A stretch of DNA of 64,000 nt from NCBI GenBank assembly GCA_965247505.1, contig OZ252020.1:4092001-4156000 (forward strand), read 5' to 3'. The DNA is from CAIYRG01 sp965247505. GTDB lineage: Bacteria; Pseudomonadota; Alphaproteobacteria; Micropepsales; Micropepsaceae. This document shows positions 33,443 to 41,155 of this stretch, one piece after another (position 1 is the stretch's first letter; each line of letters begins with the position of its first letter). A program made the translations under genes and the position numbers. Below the pieces are notes generated by a model that did not search any database, was not told the origin of the DNA, and saw only the letters and a program-made list of their open reading frames with translations.

Positions 33443-34699
33443 ATGTCCGGACTAAAGCGTATTTCACAGACCATCGGTTCATCGGCGTTTCGCACATTTG
33501 CAGCAACATTGCTTTGCTCGGCTGTGCCCTTCGCCGCTCAAGCGCAACCCATTCCCGCTGGGGAAGGTCAAGCATTAGTCGAGGCCGCCTGCACGTCCTG
33601 TCACCAAACCAACATGATCAGCCGGAGCTCGGGCTATACCGCCGCGCATTGGGATGAGCTCATCTCGACGATGGTTGATTTTGGCGAGAGCACGCAAAAA
33701 GAAACCATCGTGAGCTATCTTGCGACCCATTTTCCGCCGAGCGGCAATCGGGCGGCAACGCCGGTCCCGGGAGACATGCAAATCACATTTGATTCCTGGA
33801 GAGTGCCGACACCGGGCCAGCGCTCGCGCGACCCTATCGAGGCCCCAGACGGGACGATCTGGTGGGTCGGGCAATTCGGAAACATTCTTGGCCATCTCAA
33901 TCCGAGAACGGGTGAGATGAAGGAATACACCCTTCCTGCGAATGCGGATCCGCATAGTGTCGAGATCGATAGAAACGGCAATGTTTGGTACACCGGAAAC
34001 CACAACGGTACCGTTGGAATGTTAAAGCCCGGAACCGAAGAATTTGAAGTGTTTGAGATGCCGGATCCGAATGCACGCGATCCGCATACGGCTTTGTTCG
34101 ATGACGACAACACGATGTTCTTCACCCTGCAGAACTCGAACATGATCGGTCGGTTAGTACCGGCTACCGGCGAAATAACGCTGGTGACACCGCCGACACC
34201 TGACTCAAAGCCGTATGGCATCAAGATGGATTCCGAAGGGACCGTTTGGATTGCCTGCAATGGCAGCAATTGTCTGTTGAGCCTCGATCGCGAAACCATG
34301 GAGCTCACCGAGCATAAATTGCCGCAAGCCGGCACGACTGTGCGCCGTCTCGACATCGCTGGAGACGATACGATTTGGTTCGTCAATTCCGGTCTGGGCT
34401 ATCTCGGACATTTTGACCCCAAGACGGGTGACATCGAAGAATGGGATTCTCCCAGTGGCCGCAGTTCGCATCCCTACGCGATGGCCATTGTCGACGGCAT
34501 GATTTGGTACAATGAATCGGGCGTGCGGCCTGACATGCTCGTGCGCTTTGATCCCGGCGCAGAAGAATTTCAGAGCTGGGCCATTCCGTCAGGAAATGTT
34601 TACGCCGGTATCGTCCGTCATATGCGCCCGACGCGTGATGGTGACCTTCTGATTCACCAGAGCGCTACCAATCACATCATGCGGGTGAATATCGACTAG
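33443..34699 (+). CDS. Exported cytochrome c fused to a Vgb-like beta-propeller (paralogue of 3946)
   Basis: The protein has 418 residues with a signal peptide ending AAQAQP. One haem c site, ACTSCHQTNMISR, lies at about residue 50. The propeller blades follow with Vgb/SMP-30-like repeats: IEAPDGTIWWVGQFGNILGH, EIDRNGNVWYTGNHNGTVGM, SNMIGRLVPATGEITLV, KMDSEGTVWIACNGSNCLLS and VDGMIWYNESGVRPDMLVRF. It is strongly similar along its length to the protein at 3946. GGGAG precedes the ATG. Vgb itself is a streptogramin lyase, but a haem fusion suggests another role, for example an exported dehydrogenase-like or sensor function. Confidence 0.86.
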   Translation: MSGLKRISQTIGSSAFRTFAATLLCSAVPFAAQAQPIPAGEGQALVEAACTSCHQTNMISRSSGYTAAHWDELISTMVDFGESTQKETIVSYLATHFPPSGNRAATPVPGDMQITFDSWRVPTPGQRSRDPIEAPDGTIWWVGQFGNILGHLNPRTGEMKEYTLPANADPHSVEIDRNGNVWYTGNHNGTVGMLKPGTEEFEVFEMPDPNARDPHTALFDDDNTMFFTLQNSNMIGRLVPATGEITLVTPPTPDSKPYGIKMDSEGTVWIACNGSNCLLSLDRETMELTEHKLPQAGTTVRRLDIAGDDTIWFVNSGLGYLGHFDPKTGDIEEWDSPSGRSSHPYAMAIVDGMIWYNESGVRPDMLVRFDPGAEEFQSWAIPSGNVYAGIVRHMRPTRDGDLLIHQSATNHIMRVNID

Positions 34700-34732
34700 C
34701 GGGACCGGCAGTACTCAGGCAGTTTGTCTGGG

Positions 34733-36172
34733 TTAGGCTTCTTTTTCGCGGGGCAGGCGAAGCGTCGCCTGCAACCCGTTGCCGGGAATATTCTCCAGCT
34801 CTACGTCTCCGCCATGCTCGCGGGCCGTGGTTCGCGCAAGCGTGAGGCCAAGACCGGAGCCGCCGGTCGTGGTGCTACGGGATTCTTCAAGCCGAACAAA
34901 GGCTTCAAAGACATCGTTCATGCGGTTGGCCGGAATTCCAGGCCCATTGTCGCGGATGATGACCTTATAGTCCTGAGCCGTGGTTTCCAGACTAACTTTT
35001 GCCTTCTCGCCGTAACGCACTGCGTTTTCGATCAAATTGCGCAGGGCGCGCCGAATATTCGCCGAACGGCAAAGGTATGCTGCTGGGCCTTCCACATTCA
35101 CCTCCACCGGCTGTCCAAGCTCGATCAAGTCTTCGCAAAGGCTTTCAACCAGCGCGGCAAGATCGACGCGGGTCATTTCTTTATCGCCATTGGATTGGAC
35201 GGCAGCGAGCACCGCCTCGGTCAGCGATTGCAATTCATCCAAATTGCGGACCAGTCGTCCCTGAATTTCTTCGTCATTTACGAATTCGGAGGTAATACGC
35301 ATAGCCGCAAGGGGAGTCCTCAGATCGTGACCTACCGCGGAAAGAAGCTGGCGGTGAGTTTCTAGAGTCCGGGAAACGCGTTCAGCCATTGTGTTGAAAG
35401 CTTCCGTTGCGCGGCGAAGATCGTCTGGACCGTGCGGCTCCAGATAAGGTGGCTTCTGCCCGCGTGCGACGTCGTCGGCCGCGCCTGCAAGAGCGGAGAT
35501 AGGACGCGAGACGCGTCCGGCGAGCCAAGCAGCCGCTGCCGATGTAAGAATCGCGGCAAGGAGGGCAGCAAAAAGCATATTTAATGCAAAAGGCTCGTCG
35601 TCCGGCGCTTCGAAGCGAACGGAGATCCAGCCGGCCGCCGCGATAGCTTGGGAAATCTCTATGCGGTCATCATCGTCAAAACGAAGCCGCAAGCGCTCAC
35701 CATTATCATCGTCATCATTACCGCGGTCTCGTCGCCGCCGATCGTCGTCATCGTCATCATCGTTATCGCGGTTGTTACCACCGCCTCTTCGACGCACATC
35801 AGTGTCGGGTGGAAAGCGCACGCTCACCGGAGCTAGAGTTTCGTTTTCCTGCGCACCCTTTACGGACAACGCCATGCTATTCTCTTCATCGCTCATAATG
35901 TGTTCGAGCAGGGGGTCTGTGGGAAGAATTTCATAACGATAGAAGTTAGAACTAATCGCTTGCGCTGCCGCTTCGCGTAGCTGGGGATCAAGTTCGGAAA
36001 CAAGTTCAAACGAGGCGGCGACGCGTTCGGTGATTGCCTCGCTGCGGACGCGCGTTACGTCGCCTTTGCGGGCAATTTCCAAGATTACGATCACGATAAC
36101 GCTAGACAGGATGACCGCAAGCGCAACCACGGTGACGAACTGGCCGCGAAGGGTATTAATCCAACCCATCAC
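34733..36172 (-). CDS. EnvZ-like sensor histidine kinase with an acidic/basic low-complexity periplasmic segment
   Basis: The protein has 479 residues. Two membrane helices (VVALAVILSSVIVIVILEIA and LNMLFAALLAAILTSAAAAW) flank a periplasmic region containing the run RDNDDDDDDDRRRRDRGNDD at about 128-150. A HAMP domain follows, then the H-box SAVGHDLRTPLAAMRITSEF, the N-box ALRNLIENAVRYG, IIRDNGPGIPANRMND and TTGGSGLGLTLART. All kinase motifs are intact. Its start overlaps the response regulator stop by 4 bp. The Asp/Arg run would suit cation sensing, which is inference. Confidence 0.93.
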   Translation of the reverse strand: MMGWINTLRGQFVTVVALAVILSSVIVIVILEIARKGDVTRVRSEAITERVAASFELVSELDPQLREAAAQAISSNFYRYEILPTDPLLEHIMSDEENSMALSVKGAQENETLAPVSVRFPPDTDVRRRGGGNNRDNDDDDDDDRRRRDRGNDDDDNGERLRLRFDDDDRIEISQAIAAAGWISVRFEAPDDEPFALNMLFAALLAAILTSAAAAWLAGRVSRPISALAGAADDVARGQKPPYLEPHGPDDLRRATEAFNTMAERVSRTLETHRQLLSAVGHDLRTPLAAMRITSEFVNDEEIQGRLVRNLDELQSLTEAVLAAVQSNGDKEMTRVDLAALVESLCEDLIELGQPVEVNVEGPAAYLCRSANIRRALRNLIENAVRYGEKAKVSLETTAQDYKVIIRDNGPGIPANRMNDVFEAFVRLEESRSTTTGGSGLGLTLARTTAREHGGDVELENIPGNGLQATLRLPREKEA

Positions 36173-36900
36173 AAGACCTCTACGTCGGTGGTAAGCATGT
36201 AACCGCCGCCCCAGACGGTCTTGATGTGGCGCGGATTCTTGGGGTCGTGCTCGATTTTGCGGCGTAGCCGACTCACCTGGTTGTCGATGGAACGATCAAA
36301 CACATCGGAATCGCGTCCCTTTGTGAGATCAAGGAGTTGTTCGCGCGAAAGCGCGATTTTCGGGCGTTCCAATAAGGCCATGAGCAGTTTGAACTCTCCC
36401 GAAGATAGCGGGACGGCCACACCATCTTGTCCGGTAATCTCTCTTTGGCTGGCATTAAAGGTCCAGTCACCAAACCGATAACGTTCGACGGCTGGGCCGC
36501 GCACGCGGGGCGGCAGGGTATTTGTCCGGCGCAACACCGCGCTGATTCGCGCCAACAACTCGCGGGGATTGAAAGGTTTTCCGAGATAATCGTCAGCGCC
36601 TATTTCAAGGCCAACAATGCGGTCCAGTTCTTCGCCGCGCGCAGTTAGCATGATCACCGGTATGGCCGAGCTCTCTCGGATATAGCGACAAAGGCTGAGG
36701 CCACCCTCCCCGGGCATCATGATATCCAGAATAACCAGGTCGATGCCTGCCGTTTTAAGTGCGCGTCTGGCGGCCGCGGCACCATCACTAGCTGTCGCGC
36801 GATAGCCGTTCTCGCGTAAGTAACGAGCCAAAGGCTCCCGTATATCGCGCGCGTCGTCCACGACGAGAATATGGGGAAGGACGGTAGTTTCCGAATTCAT
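36169..36900 (-). CDS. OmpR-family response regulator
   Basis: The protein has 243 residues. The receiver domain shows VDDARDIREPLARYLRENGY, the phospho-acceptor in LVILDIMMPGEGGLSLCRYI, the Thr/Ser in VIMLTARGEEL and the Lys in YLGKPFNPRELLARISAVLR. The C-terminal winged helix has RYRFGDWTFNASQREITGQD, LSSGEFKLLMALLERPKIAL, SREQLLDLTKGRDSDVFDRS and VSRLRRKIEHDPKNPRHIKT. It precedes the sensor kinase in one transcript with an ATG/stop overlap. The target genes are unknown. Confidence 0.95.
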   Translation of the reverse strand: MNSETTVLPHILVVDDARDIREPLARYLRENGYRATASDGAAAARRALKTAGIDLVILDIMMPGEGGLSLCRYIRESSAIPVIMLTARGEELDRIVGLEIGADDYLGKPFNPRELLARISAVLRRTNTLPPRVRGPAVERYRFGDWTFNASQREITGQDGVAVPLSSGEFKLLMALLERPKIALSREQLLDLTKGRDSDVFDRSIDNQVSRLRRKIEHDPKNPRHIKTVWGGGYMLTTDVEVL

Positions 36901-37150
36901 CTTTGGCCTCGTAGAGCATTAAATCCAACTTACTCCACCAGGAGGCAAGGCCAAAGCTGTCGCAAAGTGTGTCACTAGCGGGGTTGGACAAGATGATAGG
37001 GTGAATTCGGTCCCAATTTCGAAAATACTGATGGTGAGGCATAGGTTTGACGGCCTCAAATGCAGTGGTTTCCTTCCGGCCGGGTCGCGCTCCCCCAAAT
37101 ACAAAAGCGCCTCCCGGCCGCTTTTTGACCGCGCTCACCAGTCGCACTTC

Positions 37151-38155
37151 CTAATCGTTACGCAGAACCTGCGTAATTTCGGCCAAGATTGAAATCGCGA
37201 TTTCAGCCGGCGAGCGCGCACCGATTGCAAGTCCGACCGGTCCATGGATCCGTTCCAAATCTTCATCAGTGAAGCCAGCATCCTTAAGACGTTCTAGCCG
37301 CCTGGCATGGGATTTTTTGGAGCCCAATGCGCCAATATAGAACGCCGGAGAGCGAAGCGCAGCGGAAAGCGCTGGGTCGTCAAATTTTGGGTCATGCGTG
37401 AGCGCTACAATTGCGCTGCGCGCACCCAATTGTTTGGCGGCAAAGGCATCGTCAGGCCAGTTATGGTTTAGTGCAATACCCGGAAACCGCTCAGCACTGG
37501 CAAAATGGGTTCGCGGGTCGATAACCCGTACATCATACCCAGCGCGACTTGCCATTTCCGACAATGGCTGGGCGATGTGCACTGCGCCAATAATCGCTAA
37601 ATCCAACGGCGGATTGGCAACAGTTAGAAACCAGTTCTTGCCTTCAATTTCTGCAACGCCGCTTTTGTCGCTGCGCGCGGCATCCCGCGCCGCGGTTGCA
37701 AATGGTCCGGCATTCTCCGCGTCCGGGTAAATCAGTTGCCATACTCCGGACTTCAAGTCGCTGGCCAAGACGGCAGCTCTAGATTTCTTTATTGCAAGCT
37801 CCAAATTGCCGAGAATCTGTTTCTGCTCTTCCGTAACGACGGGCACAATATGGACTTCGATGGTTCCTCCGCAGGCAAGCCCAACCGCCCATGCTTCTTC
37901 ATCCGACACGCCAAATTCGAGATTGCGGATGTGTCCGTCTTCGATAGCGCTCTGCGCCGCCTCGATTACGGCGTTCTCGACGCAGCCGCCGGAAACTGAT
38001 CCGCTAAACGCTCCATCACCGCGTACCACCATCTGGCTACCAGCCGGTCTGGGGGCCGATCCCCAAGTACGGGTAACGGTGGCGAGCACAATTTTTTGCC
38101 CGCCCTCGATCCATTCGAGGGCCGTGCGGTAGATGGTCGGCGGCAAATTCGACAT
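37151..38155 (-). CDS. XdhC/CoxI-family maturation factor
   Basis: The protein has 334 residues. The N-terminal XdhC/CoxI part has VLATVTRTWGSAPRPAGSQM, GAFSGSVSGGCVENAVIEAA and WAVGLACGGTIEVHIVPV. The C-terminal Rossmann-like part has AIIGAVHIAQPLSEMASRAG, VRVIDPRTHFASAERFPG and ALTHDPKFDDPALSAALRSP, then FYIGALGSKKSHARRLERLK. The family sulfurates and loads molybdenum cofactor into xanthine oxidase-type enzymes. It starts 5 bp after the coxM stop, so it lies at the 3' end of the coxG-coxS-coxM operon. Confidence 0.92.
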   Translation of the reverse strand: MSNLPPTIYRTALEWIEGGQKIVLATVTRTWGSAPRPAGSQMVVRGDGAFSGSVSGGCVENAVIEAAQSAIEDGHIRNLEFGVSDEEAWAVGLACGGTIEVHIVPVVTEEQKQILGNLELAIKKSRAAVLASDLKSGVWQLIYPDAENAGPFATAARDAARSDKSGVAEIEGKNWFLTVANPPLDLAIIGAVHIAQPLSEMASRAGYDVRVIDPRTHFASAERFPGIALNHNWPDDAFAAKQLGARSAIVALTHDPKFDDPALSAALRSPAFYIGALGSKKSHARRLERLKDAGFTDEDLERIHGPVGLAIGARSPAEIAISILAEITQVLRND

Positions 38156-38159
38156 GGCC

Positions 38160-38963
38160 CTAGCCTAGCGCCGCCTCAACAGCGCGCGCGGCCATGACAT
38201 TTATCAGATGCGCGCGATATTCAGCCGAAGCATGGAGATCGGAATTGAGCCCCTCCGAGGAGATTTCGATGTCCTTTACCACGTCAGGGGTGAATGACTT
38301 TGTGAGCGCGGCTTCCATGTCTTTCTGGCGGAAGACGCACGGAGCGGCGCCAGTCACTACTACACGAATCGCGCCATTGAAATCAGCGACAAAGACGCCA
38401 ACCACTGCATAGCGTGAGGCGGGATTCGGAAATTTCGCATATCCTGCCCGCGAGGGGATTTGAAATGCCACCGAGGTAACGATTTCTCCTTCCTCGAGCG
38501 CGGTTGAGAACATGCCGGTGAAGAACGCATCGCCGGCAATCTCGCGTTTCGATGTTTTCACGGTTGCGTTGAGCGCGACAACCGCGGCGGGGTAGTCGGC
38601 TGCCGGATCATTATTGGCGATAGAGCCGCCAAGCGTGCCGCGGTGACGCACCGAGGGATCGCCGATCATCGATGCCAGATGTGCGAGCGCGGGTAGGGCG
38701 CTTCCGGCTTCAGCCGAGGCCGCCACGTCGGCATGGCGCGTGCGTGCGCCGACTTCAAGTGCGCCATCGGTGCGACGAACAAACGCCAAATCCGGTATCG
38801 CGTTGAGGTCAATTACGTCTTCCGGCGTCGCGAGTCGAAGTTTCATCGTCGGAATCAACGTCATTCCGCCGGAAAGATATTGGGCGTCCTCGCTCGCGGC
38901 GAACAGCGCTTCGGCCTCAGCAATGGATTTCGCGCGGGCATAGCGGAAAGACGAAGCGTACAT
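38160..38963 (-). CDS. coxM: CoxM-like FAD-binding subunit of a molybdenum hydroxylase
   Basis: The protein has 267 residues with a vanillyl-alcohol oxidase-type FAD domain: QYLSGGMTLIPTMKLRLATP (flavin loop), VIDLNAIPDLAFVRRTDGAL, GALHVGARTRHADVAAS-like EVGARTRHADVAASAEAGSA, and ASMIGDPSVRHRGTLGGSIA NND-type second FAD motif. These are the standard medium-subunit features. It directly follows coxS with no gap. The symbol follows the family; whether the enzyme oxidises CO cannot be decided because the large subunit is not here. Confidence 0.9.
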   Translation of the reverse strand: MYASSFRYARAKSIAEAEALFAASEDAQYLSGGMTLIPTMKLRLATPEDVIDLNAIPDLAFVRRTDGALEVGARTRHADVAASAEAGSALPALAHLASMIGDPSVRHRGTLGGSIANNDPAADYPAAVVALNATVKTSKREIAGDAFFTGMFSTALEEGEIVTSVAFQIPSRAGYAKFPNPASRYAVVGVFVADFNGAIRVVVTGAAPCVFRQKDMEAALTKSFTPDVVKDIEISSEGLNSDLHASAEYRAHLINVMAARAVEAALG

Positions 38964-39428
38964 CTATCTTGCCTCCGCCACCGCGCTGATCGCCTTAATG
39001 ATGTTTAGATAGCCCGTGCAACGGCAAAGATTGCCCTCCAACTCTTTTCGGATCGTTTGTTCGTCTAGATTTTCATGCCTTGCCAGCATATCGGCGGCCA
39101 TCATGATCATTCCAGGAGTGCAGTAACCGCATTGCAGGCCGTGATGTTCTTGAAATGCTGCTTGGATAGGGTGAAGCGCGCCGTCTTCGGCAGTTATGCC
39201 TTCAATGGTTGTTACATCATGGCCATCGGCCTGCACCGCAAACAAAGTACAGGATTTGATCGCGCGCCCATCCAAATGAACCGTACAACAACCGCATTGG
39301 CTCGTATCGCATCCAACATGCGTTCCGGTAAGGCCCAACTGCCCACGCAAAAAATAGACGAGCAGCGTTCTATCCTCGACCTCGCCCGAAACCTGCTTAC
39401 CGTTCACGCTCAGTGAAATAGAGGTCAT
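38964..39428 (-). CDS. coxS: CoxS-like [2Fe-2S] subunit of a molybdenum hydroxylase
   Basis: The protein has 154 residues. The first cluster site is GCDTSQCGCCTVHLDGRAIK with SCTLFAVQA; the second site is LQCGYCTPGMIMMAADML and EGNLCRCTGYLNIIKA. All eight cysteines expected for two [2Fe-2S] clusters are present. It lies between coxG and coxM, abutting the coxM start. This is the electron-transfer small subunit of the xanthine oxidase/CODH family. Confidence 0.95.
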   Translation of the reverse strand: MTSISLSVNGKQVSGEVEDRTLLVYFLRGQLGLTGTHVGCDTSQCGCCTVHLDGRAIKSCTLFAVQADGHDVTTIEGITAEDGALHPIQAAFQEHHGLQCGYCTPGMIMMAADMLARHENLDEQTIRKELEGNLCRCTGYLNIIKAISAVAEAR

Positions 39429-39486
39429 TATATGTCTCAGCTATCCCCGGTCCTTCGCGACAAACTTAATCGCTACCCGCCTTGGC

Positions 39487-40095
39487 TTAAAGCGCAATCC
39501 CAAACAAAATGAGCAGGAGAACCACGGTCGCAATGAGACCGACGACCCAGATTTGTGGTTTCAATCCTTCTTCGACCCGTGTTTTTTCGGGCTGAACGTC
39601 CGCTGGGATTGTTGCCGGCGCATCGCCCTCGGCTGCCTTTCCTCCCGCGCGCATCAATTTTTCAAAGCTGGAGAAGAAATTGTCGGCAATCGATTTGGCG
39701 GTCGAGTCGATGAGCCGTTGGCCAATCTGAGCAAGCTTGCCGCCGACAATTGCCTTCGCCGAATAGGTCAGAACGGTGTTTTCACCTTCTACAGCCAGCC
39801 GGACTTCAGACTGCCCCTTGGCAAAGCCTGCAGGGCCTCCCTTGCCCTCGCCCGAAAGGATTCCGGCATGGGTGAATCCGTCAGCCGGGTCGGCGTCCTG
39901 CCAATTCACCTTTCCGCTAAAACGCGCTTTGACCGGTCCGATCTTAATGACCGCAACCGCCTCATAATCGGTTTCCGAAAGCCGAGTCACGCTCTGGCTG
40001 CCGGGGATGCAGGAGGCAAGAATATCCGGGTCGTGAAGTGCGGCCCAAACCGCGTTTGGTGGGGCGGGTATGAGATAACAGCCTTGAAAATCCAT
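39487..40095 (-). CDS. coxG: CoxG-family (SRPBCC) membrane-anchoring protein
   Basis: The protein has 202 residues. The SRPBCC domain has MDFQGCYLIPAPPNAVWAAL, DPDILASCIPGSQSVTRLSE, IKIGPVKARFSGKVNWQDAD and KAIVGGKLAQIGQRLIDSTA, typical of CoxG. A variable linker leads to a C-terminal hydrophobic helix (IWVVGLIATVVLLLILFGIA), which would hold it in the membrane, as proposed for anchoring CO dehydrogenase. AGGAGCC precedes the ATG. The gene heads the minus-strand set coxG-coxS-coxM-xdhC, and 58 bp separate it from coxS. Confidence 0.9.
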   Translation of the reverse strand: MDFQGCYLIPAPPNAVWAALHDPDILASCIPGSQSVTRLSETDYEAVAVIKIGPVKARFSGKVNWQDADPADGFTHAGILSGEGKGGPAGFAKGQSEVRLAVEGENTVLTYSAKAIVGGKLAQIGQRLIDSTAKSIADNFFSSFEKLMRAGGKAAEGDAPATIPADVQPEKTRVEEGLKPQIWVVGLIATVVLLLILFGIAL

Positions 40096-40265
40096 GAAAA
40101 TCGCAGGCTCCTAGGGGCTTTTGAGGATTTGTATAGCGAAATGACCGCCAAAGGAAAGCCTGGAAAAAAACGCCATGAAATGAGCCATTAGCCGGTTCTC
40201 GTAGCCCGGACATTAATGTTAACATTCTGTTAACGATTGTTCCCATGGGAGTGGGGAGACGGAAC

Positions 40266-40799
40266 ATGGAGTTGCAGACTGGTGCCATTGAAGCCGGTGC
40301 CACGGCGGTGGAGGTTGTGGGACGCGTGAAGTGGTTCGACACCGTGAAGGGCTATGGATTTATAAAGCCTTCGCGCGGTGTAGAGAGCGATGTTCTGCTG
40401 CATCAATCCTGTATTCGTCAGTCCGGCTTCAAAGTGGCCCAAGAGGGCGCCACCGTCGTCTGCCAGGCCGTCGAGCGCTCCAAGGTATATCAGGCTTTAC
40501 GTGTTTTGGAACTAGACAACTCAACGGCGACAGGTCCAATGGAACAAACCAGCACACCATCATCTCGATATAGCGCCAAGCCCCAAGGGCCGGAATTCGA
40601 AGCAACTGTTAAATGGTTCAACCGTGGGAAGGGTTACGGTTTTCTCTCACGTGAACCCGGGGCACCGGATGTTTTTGTGCCCATGGAAACGCTACGGCGC
40701 TACGGCATTCGAGAGCTCCAGCCAGGGCAACGGGTTAGAGTGCGCGCGGGCGACGGTCCCAAGGGGCAGCTTGCGGCCGAGGTTGAAATTCTGGAATAG
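40266..40799 (+). CDS. Double cold-shock-domain protein
   Basis: The protein has 177 residues with two cold-shock domains. The first has VVGRVKWFDTVKGYGFIKPS and SDVLLHQSCIRQSGFKVAQE; the second has EATVKWFNRGKGYGFLSREP and APDVFVPMETLRRYGIRELQ. Both keep the RNP1-like KGYGF. Two-domain forms are common in alphaproteobacteria. I chose ATG 40266 over 40245 because GGGGAGACGG precedes it. The AT-rich, GTTAAC-containing stretch at 40207-40236 upstream is a likely promoter region, divergent from coxG. Confidence 0.9.
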   Translation: MELQTGAIEAGATAVEVVGRVKWFDTVKGYGFIKPSRGVESDVLLHQSCIRQSGFKVAQEGATVVCQAVERSKVYQALRVLELDNSTATGPMEQTSTPSSRYSAKPQGPEFEATVKWFNRGKGYGFLSREPGAPDVFVPMETLRRYGIRELQPGQRVRVRAGDGPKGQLAAEVEILE

Positions 40800-40859
40800 A
40801 GGCGAGTTTTGCGCAGCTCGCGTTAACTTTCCGCATAAGATCGGTTAGCCTGCACATCA

Positions 40860-41155
40860 ATGCGAGTCGCCCCAGCGCTATTTTTGGCCTTTGCCATTGC
40901 CGTCAGCGGTCTTTCCGCATGTGCTGCCCGTGCGGTCGCCGGCGCCCAGCCGCCACTGCCAAAATCAGCGCTGATTATCGAAACGGGGCAGGGGCAGGTC
41001 GCGTTTACCGTGGAGCTTGCCGACGAGCCATATGAAATTCAAACCGGAATGATGTTTCGCCAATCCATTGGTGAAGATGAGGGAATGCTTTTTGATATCG
41101 GTCGTACGCGCGTTGCGTTCATCTGGATGCGCAACACGCTCATACCGCTTGATAT
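40860..41155 (+). pseudogene. DUF192-family exported protein, 3' part lost at IS256 copy 2
   Basis: The intact part encodes a signal peptide or lipoprotein-like leader ending GLSACAARAVAG, then the start of the DUF192 domain: PLPKSALIIETGQGQVAFTV, ELADEPYEIQTGMMFRQSIG, EDEGMLFDIGRTRVAFIWMR and NTLIPLDM. Immediately after this, IS256 copy 2 begins and the frame continues into IS sequence. About a third of the domain is missing and does not appear right of the IS. The DNA on the other side is unrelated, so sequence was lost or moved. Confidence 0.88.

Noticed and set aside
36788..37147. Open frame between the response regulator and xdhC
   Set aside because: It overlaps the response regulator start, and its composition and start site are unlike a real gene.
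37151..40245. Molybdenum cofactor riboswitch upstream of the cox operon
   Set aside because: The 170 bp between coxG and the cold-shock gene showed no convincing Moco-aptamer pairing by eye; a covariance search would be needed to claim one.
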